64,000 bases of DNA from Frankiales bacterium (GCA_025966315.1 JAOPUZ010000072.1:1-64000), one strand, 5' to 3'; shown: positions 25,416 to 35,130, counted from the first letter of the stretch. The notes: generated by a model from the sequence alone, not told the origin. Translations and numbers: made by a program.

Positions 25416-27311
25416 ATGGGCCACTACGCGGCGAATCTGCGCGACATCGAATTCAATCTGTTCGAGGTGTTGGGAACTGATCAGCGGCTGGGCCAGGGCC
25501 CGTTCGCCGACCTGGATCTCGACACCGTCCGCAGCATCCTGGCCGAGGTGAAGAACCTGGCCGAGGGACCGTTGGCCGACTCTTACGTCGACGCTGATCG
25601 CAACCCGCCAGTGTTCGACCCGGCGACGAATTCGGTGACCATGCCCGAGTCGTTCAAGAAGTCCTACCGGGCCTGGCAGGACGCCGAATGGTGGCGGCTG
25701 GAATCGATTCCCGCGTACGGCGGCACCACCGCGCCCCGATCGCTCGTCTGGGCCATGGCCGAAATGGTGCTGGGCGCCAATCCGGCCGTCTGGATGTATT
25801 CCTCCGGTCCCGCGTTCGCGAACATCCTGTACGACCTCGGCACCGCCGAGCAGCGTCGGCTCGGCCAACTGATCGTGGATCGGCGCTGGGGGACCACGAT
25901 GGTGTTGACCGAGCCGGACGCCGGCTCCGACGTCGGCGCCGGCCGGACCAAAGCCATTCGGCAGGACGACGGCAGCTGGCACCTCGAAGGCGTGAAGCGG
26001 TTCATCACCTCCGCCGAGCACGATCTGAGCGAGAACATCGTCCATTTCGTACTGGCGCGACCGGAAGGCGCCGGGCCGGGCACCAAGGGACTGTCGCTGT
26101 TCATCGTCCCGAAGTTCCACTTCGATCCCGAGTCGGGCGATCTCGGCGAGCGCAATGGCGTGCTGGTCACCAACGTCGAGCACAAGATGGGCCTCAAAGC
26201 CTCGACCACGTGCGAGGTGCGCTTCGGTGAGACGGTGCCGGCTCAGGGTTGGCTGCTCGGCGAGGTGCATGACGGCATCGCCCAGATGTTCAAGGTCATC
26301 GAGCACGCCCGGATGATGGTCGGCACGAAGGCGTACGCCGAGCTGTCGGCGGGCTACCTGGCCGCCCTGGAATACGCCAAGACCCGCGTCCAGGGCGCAG
26401 ACCTGACCCAGGCGGCCGACAAGGCAGCGGCCCGGGTGACGATCATCAATCACCCCGACGTCCGTCGGCAGCTGATGCTGCAGAAGGCGTACGCCGAGGG
26501 CCTGCGGGCTGTGGGCCTGTATACCGCCAGCGTCCAGGACCAGATCCAGCAAGCCGAGTTCGCGCGCCGTGATGCGGCCGAGCGGGACAGCGCCGTCGCC
26601 GGTGGGATTTCGGCCACGGCCACGGACGCGGCCGCTGACACCAGGCTCCAACGGCTCAACGACCTGTTGCTGCCGGTCGTCAAGGGTGTCGGTTCTGAAC
26701 GCTCGTACGAACAACTCGGCCAGGCCCTGCAGGTTTTCGGAGGATCGGGCTTCCTGCAGGATTACCCGCTCGAGCAGTACATCCGCGACAACAAGATCGA
26801 CTCGCTGTACGAGGGCACGACGGCCATCCAGGCTCAGGATTTCTTCTTTCGCAAGATCGTTCGGGACCGGGGCGTGGCGTTGAAAACCATGTCCGGCGAG
26901 ATCTCCGGGCTGCTCGACGCGCTGAGCGGTGAGGGCCGGCTCAAGACTGAGCGGGCCGCGGTGAGCCAGGCGCTGGCCGAAGTGGGTGCCATGGTCGCGG
27001 CCATGACGGCCCAACTCGGCTCGGCCCAGGACAACCCGCGCAACGTGTACAAGGTCGGGCTGAACGCCACCCGGTTGCTGATGTCCTGCGGGGACCTGGC
27101 CATCGGCTGGATGCTGCTGCGACAGGCCTCCGTCGCGCTGCAACGGCTGGATGGCAACGGATTGTCCGCAGCCGATGAGGCGTTCTATGAGGGCAAGGTA
27201 GCGGTGGCGCGGTTCTTCGCCGCTACCGTGCTACCGGAACTGAGCGCCCGCCGGGCGGTGGTCGAGGCGACCGACCTAGCGTTGATGGATGTCGCCGAGT
27301 CGGCGTTCTGA
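25416..27311 (+). CDS. Acyl-CoA dehydrogenase, FadE5-like
   Basis: 631 residues, longer than classic 380-residue acyl-CoA dehydrogenases. It carries the N-terminal extension seen in mycobacterial FadE5 ([20 protein letters not shown]). FAD/substrate motifs include [33 protein letters not shown] and [14 protein letters not shown] (with the catalytic-base Glu in LYEG near residue 463). The C-terminal roughly 130 residues form the extra helical domain of the family. It oxidises acyl-CoA to enoyl-CoA and passes electrons to ETF. The tandem operator upstream suggests fatty-acid-responsive control. Confidence 0.9.
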   Translation: MGHYAANLRDIEFNLFEVLGTDQRLGQGPFADLDLDTVRSILAEVKNLAEGPLADSYVDADRNPPVFDPATNSVTMPESFKKSYRAWQDAEWWRLESIPAYGGTTAPRSLVWAMAEMVLGANPAVWMYSSGPAFANILYDLGTAEQRRLGQLIVDRRWGTTMVLTEPDAGSDVGAGRTKAIRQDDGSWHLEGVKRFITSAEHDLSENIVHFVLARPEGAGPGTKGLSLFIVPKFHFDPESGDLGERNGVLVTNVEHKMGLKASTTCEVRFGETVPAQGWLLGEVHDGIAQMFKVIEHARMMVGTKAYAELSAGYLAALEYAKTRVQGADLTQAADKAAARVTIINHPDVRRQLMLQKAYAEGLRAVGLYTASVQDQIQQAEFARRDAAERDSAVAGGISATATDAAADTRLQRLNDLLLPVVKGVGSERSYEQLGQALQVFGGSGFLQDYPLEQYIRDNKIDSLYEGTTAIQAQDFFFRKIVRDRGVALKTMSGEISGLLDALSGEGRLKTERAAVSQALAEVGAMVAAMTAQLGSAQDNPRNVYKVGLNATRLLMSCGDLAIGWMLLRQASVALQRLDGNGLSAADEAFYEGKVAVARFFAATVLPELSARRAVVEATDLALMDVAESAF

Positions 27312-27332
27312 CCCTCGCCTACGCTCGCAGGT

Positions 27333-28214
27333 ATGAGTGAGTTCGCCCCGCAATGGATTGAGCTTCAAGGTGGCGTGAACGCGCGCGACGTCGCCGGACT
27401 ACCCGCCGCGGACGGTCGTATAGTTCAGGCCCGCCGGCTGCTGCGATCGGCGCACCTGCAGCACCTCACCTCGGCTGACGTCGACGTGCTGGTTGGCGAG
27501 TACGGCGTGCGGCGCATCGTCGATCTGCGGACGAACATCGAGGTGGACCGCGAAGGCCCGGGGCCGTTGCGGTCCGTACCCGACGTTTCGATCCATCATC
27601 TGTCGCTGTATCGCGACAGCGAGTCCGGCGTCCGGGTCGAGCCGGCTGATCTGGACGAGACCGCGGACTCCGTCGACGCCGTGACTGGTGCCGTTGACGA
27701 CGCGACGGCGACCGCGACCGTCGACGATGCCGCAGCCCCCGAGGTGCCGAACCCGGTGATGCCCTGGCACGGCAAGAAGGAATCGGTGCGCGGCCCGGTC
27801 ATCGACTCGTACCTGCGGTATCTGGAAAGCCGGCCCGACTCGATCGTCGCCGCGCTTCGCGCAATCGCCGAACCGCACGGCGCCACCCTGGTGCATTGTG
27901 CGGCGGGCAAGGACCGAACCGGGGTGATCGTGGCGCTCGCGCTGACCGTCGCCGGGGTCCCGGCTGACCTGGTCGCCGCCGATTACGCGGCGACCGAAAG
28001 TCAGCTCGACGCGATTATCGGCCTGCTCAGCCGGTCGGCGATCTACACGGAAGAGACCGCGTCTCCGGACGGCATGCCCATCCCGACCGCAGCCAACATG
28101 CTCGCTGTGCTGGACGCCATCGAAGAGGACTTCGGCGGTATCGAGGAATGGCTGGCGACCCAGGGCTGGACCACCGACGACACCCGTCGGCTGCGGGACA
28201 GCCTGCTGGACTGA
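27333..28214 (+). CDS. Protein tyrosine/lipid phosphatase, PtpB-like
   Basis: 293 residues. The P-loop is HCAAGKDRTG (residues 188-197, Cys189 nucleophile, Arg195). The N-terminal ELQGGVNARDVAGLPAADGR block and VRRIVDLRTNIEVDREG match the PtpB/Y_phosphatase3 family (Rv0153c-like). Residues about 103-140 are an acidic Ala/Val/Asp low-complexity insert (DATATATVDDAAAP) where PtpB has its lid region. There is no signal peptide. It lies 21 bases after the dehydrogenase and is probably co-transcribed. Confidence 0.88.
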   Translation: MSEFAPQWIELQGGVNARDVAGLPAADGRIVQARRLLRSAHLQHLTSADVDVLVGEYGVRRIVDLRTNIEVDREGPGPLRSVPDVSIHHLSLYRDSESGVRVEPADLDETADSVDAVTGAVDDATATATVDDAAAPEVPNPVMPWHGKKESVRGPVIDSYLRYLESRPDSIVAALRAIAEPHGATLVHCAAGKDRTGVIVALALTVAGVPADLVAADYAATESQLDAIIGLLSRSAIYTEETASPDGMPIPTAANMLAVLDAIEEDFGGIEEWLATQGWTTDDTRRLRDSLLD

Positions 28215-28344
28215 AGCACCTTTGCTCGACACAGCAGTGGCCGATGTACGTAGGGCTCGCCGCGACGCCGAACGGCGCGCTGTTGAGGCCCTAAATCGTG
28301 CGTTGGTAGGCATTGCGCCGGGTCCCGGTCGGCGCGACGGGGGT

Positions 28345-30168
28345 TCAGCCGAGCAGCAGCAGTTCCAACTCGCCCTCGCCCGCCGAATCGATCCGAATCG
28401 GTACGCCCCAATCCTGTCGGGCCAGGTAACACGCCGGGTGATCTTCAACATCGTCATCACACGAGGCCGCCTGTGCGGTGACGTGCAAGATGCCGCGCGC
28501 GCCGGGGTTGCCGGCCAAGGTCAGCTCGCGGGACAGCTCGGTTCCATCGCCGCCACCCGCGGCGATCAGGCTGGGCGGCGAGCTGCTGATGACCAGCCGG
28601 GTCGCCGGTCCGTACCGGTCGTCCAGCTTGCGTCCGGCAGGAGCGGTGAAACGCACCCGCAGTGCGAACGAGCCGGCGCTGACATCGGTGGAAGGGCGGT
28701 CAGTGCTCAGCAGCGTTTCGCCGGCCGGTTCGGTCGCCCCGACCTCGACCGGGACGAGCCGGTGCGCGTTTGCTTCCACCGCCAACAACACCTCGTCGAC
28801 GAAGACCAGTCCGGATGGCTCGTCCAGGCCGGTACGAATGGTGCTGACCGTGCCGGCGATCGGGTCGTAGCGACGAACCGCCCCGTTGTAGGTGTCGGCT
28901 ACCAGAACGGTGCCGTCCGGGGCGACGGCGACGCCCAATGGATGCTGGAAGCGCGCGCCGGCGGCCGGCCCGTCAACGTGGCCGAAGTCGAACAAGCCCT
29001 CGCCCACGACCGTGGTGAGGATGCCGTCCAGCCCGAGATAGCGGAGCGCGGAGGTCTCGGAATCCACGAACCACAACCGATCTCCGGCCACCGCCAAGCC
29101 GGATGGTTGGGCCAGCCACCCGTCCTGGGCCGGTCCGTCGCGCAGACCCTCGACCGTGGTGCCGGCCAATACGGACACGGCGTCGGTAATGGGATTCCAG
29201 CCCAGCAGCAGGTGCACCCCGGCGGCAGCAATGGCTACCTGGTGCGCGGCCGGCCACCACGCCACATCCCAGGGCGACAGGACCGAGGGAATTGGTCCGG
29301 TCACGGTCTGCACGCCGGCCACCTTGGCCGGCAGGTCGACGGTCGTCGCCACCGTCCCGTCGGACGAGCGCAGGCACACCAGCCGGTGGTGGCCGGTGTC
29401 GGCGACGACCAGATCGAATCCGACCTGCGAAGCGATGCCGGGCGGCAAGACGGTGAGACCGTTCGGCTCGAGCAGATCATGGCCGGCGTCGAGGCGGCGG
29501 CGCAGCTGCTGGCCGTCCAAGCTCAATTCGGCGATGGAATCGTGCCCGGCGTCGGCCGCGAAGAGCGAGTCGCCGAGCCGGACCGCTTTGGCCGGAAAGC
29601 GCAGCTGATGATCGACCGGCTCCGGCGGTTGGTACGGGCTGGCGCCGCGCCGCAGGGTGCCGTCCGCGTCGTGTTCGCGAATGAGCTCGTCGATCACGAT
29701 GGCCAGCGCGCCTACCTGCCCCTCGCCCGCCGCCTGCGCGACCACGTATCCGTTCGGGTCGATCAACAGCAATGTCGGCCACGCGCGAACCGCGTACTGG
29801 CGCCACAGGTACAGGTCGGGATCGTTCAGAACAGGGTGCGCGACGGCGTAGCGCTGGACGGCGGCCGCCACGGCATGATCGGACTTTTCGTGTTCGAACT
29901 TGGGCGAGTGGACGCCCACGATCACCACCTCGTCGCGGTAGCGAGATTCGATGTCGTGCAGTTCATCGAGCACGTGCAGGCAGTTGCCGCAGCAGAACGT
30001 CCAGAAGTCGAGCAGCACGATCTTGCCGCGCAATCCGCGCAGCGACAGTGCGCTATCGGTGTTGAACCAGGTGCCCGATGGGAATTCGGGTGCGCGTATC
30101 GAGGGCGTGCGCACTCGTTCGGACGCACCCGCACTCGGTGGGGTCCGGGGGTTGCCTGAAGTCGTCAC
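28345..30168 (-). CDS. Thioredoxin-like protein with NHL repeats (NHLRC2-like)
   Basis: 607 residues. The N-terminal thioredoxin fold (about 20-165) has the redox motif WTFCCGNCLHVLDEL, where CCGNC replaces the usual CxxC. NHL-type beta-propeller blades follow: ADAGHDSIAELSLDG, VVADTGHHRLVCLRSSDG and VLVADTYNGAVRRYD. A C-terminal beta domain of about 150 residues completes the NHLRC2 layout. No signal peptide is evident, so it is probably cytosolic. Its substrate is not established in bacteria. Confidence 0.88.
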   Translation of the reverse strand: MTTSGNPRTPPSAGASERVRTPSIRAPEFPSGTWFNTDSALSLRGLRGKIVLLDFWTFCCGNCLHVLDELHDIESRYRDEVVIVGVHSPKFEHEKSDHAVAAAVQRYAVAHPVLNDPDLYLWRQYAVRAWPTLLLIDPNGYVVAQAAGEGQVGALAIVIDELIREHDADGTLRRGASPYQPPEPVDHQLRFPAKAVRLGDSLFAADAGHDSIAELSLDGQQLRRRLDAGHDLLEPNGLTVLPPGIASQVGFDLVVADTGHHRLVCLRSSDGTVATTVDLPAKVAGVQTVTGPIPSVLSPWDVAWWPAAHQVAIAAAGVHLLLGWNPITDAVSVLAGTTVEGLRDGPAQDGWLAQPSGLAVAGDRLWFVDSETSALRYLGLDGILTTVVGEGLFDFGHVDGPAAGARFQHPLGVAVAPDGTVLVADTYNGAVRRYDPIAGTVSTIRTGLDEPSGLVFVDEVLLAVEANAHRLVPVEVGATEPAGETLLSTDRPSTDVSAGSFALRVRFTAPAGRKLDDRYGPATRLVISSSPPSLIAAGGGDGTELSRELTLAGNPGARGILHVTAQAASCDDDVEDHPACYLARQDWGVPIRIDSAGEGELELLLLG

Positions 30169-30297
30169 AGTTCGGTCAACGAGCGAGGGTGCCCGGGCAT
30201 TTCGGAGAACTCGAGAACCCGGGTGGTTTGCCCCAACGGGTCGCTGGCGGCAACGACATAGCTGAGCGCGAAGGCCGGTTCCGCCACAGAGAACGCG

Positions 30298-30333
30298 AAA
30301 GGCCCGTTCCCCCTCAAGGGGGAACGGGCCTTT
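30298..30333. terminator. Strong bidirectional terminator hairpin
   Basis: AAAGGCCCGTTCCCCC, loop TCAA, then GGGGGAACGGGCCTTT: a perfect 16-bp stem with A and T flanks on opposite sides, which is the classic bidirectional intrinsic form. On the minus strand it lies between the small gene at 30423 and the NHL-thioredoxin gene, so it should end the short transcript. Confidence 0.9.
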
Positions 30334-30422
30334 GCTACGTAGTGGTCAGCGGTCGGGACGGGTGTCCCGGTGCTGAGCGACGTCGTCAGTCGAGCGTGGT
30401 GTCGGCTGGCTCGGCGACTTGC

Positions 30423-30560
30423 TTAGCGGCTGACGTCCTGACGGGCGGCAGCGGCCAGCAGGTCACTGCGCATCGCCGGCGAGGCGGACTCGAGGACCCG
30501 CTCGAACTGACGGACGGCGCGACGCTGACGGAGCTTCTGCTTCAGGTTGTTCGTGCTCAT
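30423..30560 (-). CDS. 45-residue basic protein, too short for the ORF track
   Basis: ATG 30560 with GAAGGGAAT upstream as SD, TAA at 30423. The product begins MSTNNLKQKLRQRRAVRQFE, continues RVLESASPAMRSDLLAAAAR and ends QDVSR. It is helical and highly basic at the N-terminus, with a hydrophobic face near the C-terminus. The pattern of two short helices with LLAAAARQ resembles small conserved actinomycete proteins of unknown function. A perfect terminator follows about 90 bases downstream, supporting a separate transcript. Confidence 0.75.
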   Translation of the reverse strand: MSTNNLKQKLRQRRAVRQFERVLESASPAMRSDLLAAAARQDVSR

Positions 30561-30826
30561 GATGCCCATTCCCTTCGATCGCAATCATGCGATCTCGTGC
30601 GCCCTTGATATTTATCGAGATCGGTAGACCAAGCGCATGGACGCTGCCTCGCTGGTCGTACCCGGCTGTCAATCTCGATCTGTATCTATTCTGAGTCGAT
30701 CCGCCGTACATATCGAATCTCGGTGACTCAATGTGGTTAACGCCACCTAGTTTGGAGACATTCCAGCAAAGCTTGAGAGCCGGATCACTGCGCTATGCGT
30801 GCCGCCTCGGACCTACGCTTCGAGGT
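30561..30826. other. Intergenic promoter region, no gene seen
   Basis: 266 bases between the small minus-strand gene and the glutathione peroxidase start. It is AT-richer than its surroundings (TTGATATTTATCGAGATCGG), consistent with divergent promoters. The ORF at 30463-30711 is a shadow. Confidence 0.5.
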
Positions 30827-31309
30827 ATGACCATTGCTGACGTTCAGATCGCCCCGCTTCTCGGCGGCGCAGACAATCTCGCTCCGCGACCCGGCATCAC
30901 CACTCTCGTGGTGAACGTGGCGTCCAAGTGCGGCTTGACCCCGCAGTACGAGGGTCTCGAGCGACTCCAAGAGAAGTACGGTGACCGCGGCTTTACCGTG
31001 CTCGGTGTGCCGTGCAACCAGTTCAAGGGCCAGGAGCCGGGTACGAGCGAGGAGATCGCGGAATTCTGCTCCGCGACCTACGGCGTGACCTTCCCGCTGA
31101 CCGAGAAGGTCGAGGTGAACGGTCCCGGGCGGCACCCGCTCTACGCCGAGCTCGTCGATGTACCCGACGCCGAGGGCTACACCGGCGACATCCGGTGGAA
31201 CTTCGAGAAGTTCCTGATTGCCCCGGACGGCAGGATCAGCCGCTTCGACCCGCAGACCCAGCCCGAGGCCGAGCCGGTCATCGCGGCGATCGAGTCCGCC
31301 CTGGGCTGA
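30827..31309 (+). CDS. Glutathione peroxidase family (thioredoxin-type) peroxidase
   Basis: 160 residues from ATG 30827; the track start at 30731 adds a non-homologous lead. The catalytic triad is Cys35 (ASKCGLTPQY), Gln65 (PCNQF) and Trp124 (RWNFEKFL). Cys rather than selenocysteine and the additional Cys81 (EFCSATYG) suggest a two-Cys, thioredoxin-dependent peroxidase. It reduces hydroperoxides in the cytosol. It stands alone, opposite the 2-oxoacid dehydrogenase operon. Confidence 0.92.
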   Translation: MTIADVQIAPLLGGADNLAPRPGITTLVVNVASKCGLTPQYEGLERLQEKYGDRGFTVLGVPCNQFKGQEPGTSEEIAEFCSATYGVTFPLTEKVEVNGPGRHPLYAELVDVPDAEGYTGDIRWNFEKFLIAPDGRISRFDPQTQPEAEPVIAAIESALG

Positions 31310-31317
31310 GTCGCTCG

Positions 31318-31368
31318 CGATTCTGGGAGCGTTCTGGTCGCTGGATCACCGGATGGCTCCCAGAATCG
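31318..31368. terminator. Hairpin between convergent peroxidase and E2 genes
   Basis: CGATTCTGGGAGC pairs perfectly with GCTCCCAGAATCG across 25 bases, and the outer GCTC/GAGC bases extend the stem with a bulge. It lies between the two stop codons. Confidence 0.7.
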
Positions 31369-31372
31369 AGCG

Positions 31373-32938
31373 TTAGAGCTGAGCCAGGCCGGGGTCGTGC
31401 AGCAACGCCGCCAGGTCGGCCAGGAACTGCGAGCCCTGCTGCCCATCCACCGAACGGTGATCAAACGACACCGCCAGTTGGGTGACCCAGCGTGGTTCGA
31501 TCCGCTCATCCGCTCCTTCGCCGACCACCCACGGTTGGCGTCGGATCGCGCCCATCGCCACGATCGCGGCCTCGCCCGGGTTCAGGATCGGCGTGCCGGT
31601 GTCGACGCCGAACACTCCGACGTTGGTGATCGTGATCGTGCCGCCGGCCATGTCGGCGGGCGAGGTACGGCCCGCGCGGGCGGTATCGGTCAACGCACCG
31701 ATTGCGGTCGCGAGCTCGAGCAAGGTCATGGACTGGGCGCTCTTGATGTTGGGCACGATCAGCCCGCGATCGGTGGCGGCCGCAATCCCCAGGTTGACGT
31801 AGTGCTTGATCACAATGTCGCCCGAGTCGGCGTCCCAGTGAGAGTTGATGATCGGCGTGCGGCCGGCCGCCCACAGCAGGGCCCGAGCCACGAACAGCAA
31901 CGGTGAGACTTTGAGGTCGCGGAATTCTCGCCGCGCCGACACCCGGTCGCGGAGTTCCATCATCGCGGTGACGTCCACCGTCACGAATTCGGTCACGTGA
32001 GGTGCGGTGAACGCAGAGGCGACCATTGCTGCCGCGGTGTGCTTGCGAACGCCCTTGATCGGGACGCGGGTTTCGCCGCCCGTGGGTGCGCGGCCCGGCC
32101 GTCCGTCGGTCCGTGCGTCCGGCTGGCGTTGGGCTGCTTCCTGGATGTCGTTGCGAGAGATGGTTCCGTTGGGGCCGGTGGGTGCGACCCGGAACAGGTC
32201 CACGCCCAGAGTCTTGGCCAGTTTGCGCACCGGCGGCTTGGCCAGCACATCGAGGTTTTCGAAGGACGCCGGGTTATCAATGGACGCCGGGTTCTCGAAC
32301 GTCAGCGGGTTCTCGAACGCGGCGGGTCCCTCGGCCTGCTTGGCGGCGACTTGGCGCGGTGCCGCGGACAGTGCCGTCGCGGGCGGGTGGACGCCGAACG
32401 CATCGTTCGCGCTGGGCGCCAGCTCTGACGTTGTCCGGCGCCGGCGTCGGCCCCGCTCACCGGCCACGCCGTACCCGACGAGTACCGCCTCTCGCTTGGG
32501 GGACGTCGCGTCGCCGGCGGGCTGGTCGGCTGAACCGTCCGCCGGCAGCGCGGGGATCAGCTCTTCGGCCGAACCAGGCCGGCCGGCTGCGCTGCCGCCA
32601 GCCGGTGAGGCGTCGGGTCCGGAGCTGGTCGGCCCGCCTACCGGTCGTACGTCCGGCTGAACCGGTTGGTCCGGCTGGGCGGGAAGTTCGCCGGCACCGA
32701 CCCGGATGGAGATGATGGGCCGGCCGACTTCGACGGTGGCGCCCTCCGGGTAGTGCAGTTGGGTCACGACGCCCGCGAACGGCGACGGCAACTCGACCGC
32801 GGCCTTGGCCGTCTCGACCTCGACCAGCACCTGGTTCACGACGACCGAGTCGCCGACTGCGACGTCCCACCGCAGGATGTCGGCCTCGGTCAGGCCCTCA
32901 CCCACGTCGGGCAGCTTGAAATCCTTGAGTTCAGCCAC
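31373..32938 (-). CDS. bkdC: Dihydrolipoamide acyltransferase (E2) of a 2-oxoacid dehydrogenase complex
   Basis: 521 residues. The N-terminal lipoyl domain has Lys45 in VETAKAAVEL. A long Ala/Pro/Ser linker with FENP/FENL repeats (about 205-225) leads to the E3/E1-binding domain (PPVRKLAKTLGVDLFRVAPT). The catalytic domain ends with SFDHRSVDGQQGSQFL (HxxxDG). It transfers the acyl group from E1 to CoA. The linker between lipoyl and binding domains is unusually long and holds tandem FENP-like units. It is third in the E1alpha-E1beta-E2 operon. Branched-chain specificity is inferred from E1 similarity, not proven. Confidence 0.9.
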   Translation of the reverse strand: MAELKDFKLPDVGEGLTEADILRWDVAVGDSVVVNQVLVEVETAKAAVELPSPFAGVVTQLHYPEGATVEVGRPIISIRVGAGELPAQPDQPVQPDVRPVGGPTSSGPDASPAGGSAAGRPGSAEELIPALPADGSADQPAGDATSPKREAVLVGYGVAGERGRRRRRTTSELAPSANDAFGVHPPATALSAAPRQVAAKQAEGPAAFENPLTFENPASIDNPASFENLDVLAKPPVRKLAKTLGVDLFRVAPTGPNGTISRNDIQEAAQRQPDARTDGRPGRAPTGGETRVPIKGVRKHTAAAMVASAFTAPHVTEFVTVDVTAMMELRDRVSARREFRDLKVSPLLFVARALLWAAGRTPIINSHWDADSGDIVIKHYVNLGIAAATDRGLIVPNIKSAQSMTLLELATAIGALTDTARAGRTSPADMAGGTITITNVGVFGVDTGTPILNPGEAAIVAMGAIRRQPWVVGEGADERIEPRWVTQLAVSFDHRSVDGQQGSQFLADLAALLHDPGLAQL

Positions 32939-32998
32939 GATTCCTCGTTCTCACGCTGTTTGGGTGGGTTGCGCGCCGACATCGCGGCCCGATGGCGA

Positions 32999-33988
32999 TC
33001 AGAAACCGAACGAGCGGTCCACCGCGTCGAGAATCCGATCGACGTCCGGCAGCCAGTCCTCTTCGATCCGGCTCGGTGGGTACGGGGTGTCGAACCCGCC
33101 TACCCGCAGCACCGGCGCCTCGAGTGAGTAGAACGCCCGCTCCTGCACTCGCGCCGCGATCTCGGCCCCCATGCCGAGGTTCACGGCCGCCTCGTGGATC
33201 ACGATCAGACGTCCGGTGCGACGGACCGACTCGACCACCGTGCCGATGTCGATCGGCGACAGCGATCGCAGATCGATGACTTCCAGCTCGCGGCCGTCCT
33301 CGACCGCGGCCTTGGCGGCATCGAGCGCGGTTGCCACCATCGGGCCGTACGCGAGCAGCGTGGCGTCGCTGCCTGGTCGTACGATCCGCGCCTTGTGCAG
33401 CGGCGGGACCGAGCTGGCGTCGGACAGGTCCACCGGGCCCTTGCCCCAGTACCGGCGCTTCGGCTCGAAGAAGACCACCGGATCGTCGGACTCGATCGAC
33501 TGCCGCAGCATCCAGTAGGCGTCCGCCGGGTTCGCGCACGAAACAACCTTGAGGCCTGCGGTATGGGCGAAATACGCCTCCGGCGACTCGGAATGGTGCT
33601 CGACCGCCCCGATCCCGCCGCCGAACGGAATCCTGATCACGATCGGCATCTTCACGTTTCCGAGCGAGCGGTTGTGGAACTTGGCCACCTGGCTGACGAT
33701 CTGGTCGAAGGCCGGGTAGACGAAGCCGTCGAACTGGATCTCACAGACCGGGCGATAGCCCCGGATGGCGAGCCCGACCGCGGAACCGATGATGCCCGAT
33801 TCAGCCAGCGGGGTGTCGATGATGCGGTCCTCGCCGAAGTCCTTCTGCAGGGCATCGGTGATCCGGAAGACGCCGCCGAGCTTGCCCACGTCCTCGCCCA
33901 TGATCACGACCTTGGGATCGCGTTCCAAGCTGTGCCGCATGGCCGTGTTCAGCGCCTTGGCCATGGTCAGGGTTTCGAGCCCGCTCAT
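32999..33988 (-). CDS. bkdB: 2-oxoacid dehydrogenase E1 component, beta subunit
   Basis: 329 residues with the transketolase C-terminal pattern: KVVIMGEDVGKLGGVFRITD, DTPLAESGIIGSAVGLAIRG, QFDGFVYPAFDQIVSQVAKF and GGGIGAVEHHSESPEAYFAH. Decarboxylates branched-chain or related 2-oxoacids together with the alpha subunit. Its ATG overlaps the alpha-subunit stop (33985-33988), so the two are co-translated. Confidence 0.92.
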   Translation of the reverse strand: MSGLETLTMAKALNTAMRHSLERDPKVVIMGEDVGKLGGVFRITDALQKDFGEDRIIDTPLAESGIIGSAVGLAIRGYRPVCEIQFDGFVYPAFDQIVSQVAKFHNRSLGNVKMPIVIRIPFGGGIGAVEHHSESPEAYFAHTAGLKVVSCANPADAYWMLRQSIESDDPVVFFEPKRRYWGKGPVDLSDASSVPPLHKARIVRPGSDATLLAYGPMVATALDAAKAAVEDGRELEVIDLRSLSPIDIGTVVESVRRTGRLIVIHEAAVNLGMGAEIAARVQERAFYSLEAPVLRVGGFDTPYPPSRIEEDWLPDVDRILDAVDRSFGF

Positions 33989-35130
33989 GAGGAAGCCACC
34001 GGCTCGTCGATCTGGTGCGCACCGTCTTCGAAGGATGCGAGGTATTCGGCGTAGCCGGCCTTCTGCTCGGCCAGTTCCTCGGTCATCTCGGCGTACACCC
34101 CGTCGAAGACCGACAACGGCGACGGATCCTGCAGCGCGCGGCAGCCGGCCCGGACCCGTACGGCCAGCGCCTCAGACTCGGCTTCCAGCTCGTCGAAGAA
34201 GTCCTGCCCGGCGCCGGCCTGCCGGATCAGGTACGCGCGAACGCGCTCGATCGGGTCGCGTAACCGCCAGGTCTCGAGCTCGTCGCTCAGCCGGTAGCGG
34301 GTCGGGTCGTCGGAGGTGGTGTGGGCGCCCATCCGGTAGGTGTACGCCTCGATCAGGGTGGGTCCCTGGCCGGAGCGGGCCTCGTCCAGCGCCATCCGGG
34401 TCACGGCGAGGCAGGCCAGGACATCGTTGCCGTCGATCCGGATGCCCGGAAACCCGAAGCCGGCCGAGCGTTGGAACAGCGGCACCTTGCTCTGGCGTTC
34501 AACCGGCTCGGAGATGGCCCACTGATTGTTCTGGCAATAGAAGACGACGGGCAGGTTGCCGGCCGCGGCCCAGATCATGGCCTCGTTGACGTCGCCCTGG
34601 CTGGACGCCCCGTCGCCGAAGAAGGTCAGTACGGCGGTGTCGCGATCCGGCTCGCCGGTGCCGACGGCGCCGTCGCGGGTCACGCCCATCGCGTAGCCGA
34701 CCGCATGCAGGGTCTGCGCTCCGATCACGATCGTGTACAGGTTGAAATTGTTCTCGTTCGGGTTCCAGCCACCCAGGCTGACGCCGCGGAACATGCCGAG
34801 CAGGGTCAAGGGGTCGACATCGCGACACCAGGCCACGCCGTGTTCGCGGTAGGTCGGAAAGGCCATGTCCTGGGTTCGCAGCGCCCGACCGGCGCCGACT
34901 TGTGCCGCCTCTTGGCCCAGGCAGGACGCCCACAGCCCGAGCTCGCCCTGCCGTTGCAGGGCGGTGGCTTCGGCATCGAACCGGCGTACCAGGACCAGAT
35001 CGCGATACAGGGCCTGGATCTCGTCGTCGCTGATATCCAGCGGAAAGTCGGGATGCGAGACCCGGACACCTTCCGGGGTCAGCAACTGGACCAGGTCCGG
35101 CTCGGGCGGTACGTGACCGTGCAGTGACAT
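33985..35130 (-). CDS. bkdA: 2-oxoacid dehydrogenase E1 component, alpha subunit
   Basis: 381 residues from ATG 35130, with GAGGAG 9 bases upstream; the track start at 35172 has none. The thiamine diphosphate motif is FGDGASSQGDVNEAM through FYCQNNQWA. The phosphorylation-loop-like YRMGAHTTSDDPTRYR follows, as in BCKDH and bacterial PDH E1alpha. It is the first gene of the operon. Upstream, the divergent PadR gene and its palindrome are about 220 bases away; whether that regulator touches this operon is unknown. Confidence 0.92.
   Translation of the reverse strand: MSLHGHVPPEPDLVQLLTPEGVRVSHPDFPLDISDDEIQALYRDLVLVRRFDAEATALQRQGELGLWASCLGQEAAQVGAGRALRTQDMAFPTYREHGVAWCRDVDPLTLLGMFRGVSLGGWNPNENNFNLYTIVIGAQTLHAVGYAMGVTRDGAVGTGEPDRDTAVLTFFGDGASSQGDVNEAMIWAAAGNLPVVFYCQNNQWAISEPVERQSKVPLFQRSAGFGFPGIRIDGNDVLACLAVTRMALDEARSGQGPTLIEAYTYRMGAHTTSDDPTRYRLSDELETWRLRDPIERVRAYLIRQAGAGQDFFDELEAESEALAVRVRAGCRALQDPSPLSVFDGVYAEMTEELAEQKAGYAEYLASFEDGAHQIDEPVASS

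Noticed and set aside
25263-27143. 626-residue minus ORF opposite the acyl-CoA dehydrogenase
   Set aside because: Antisense shadow of a high-GC gene with no recognisable domain.
28222-30159. 645-residue plus ORF opposite the NHL-thioredoxin gene
   Set aside because: Antisense shadow; Gly/Arg/Val-rich without motifs, while the minus strand has clear domains.
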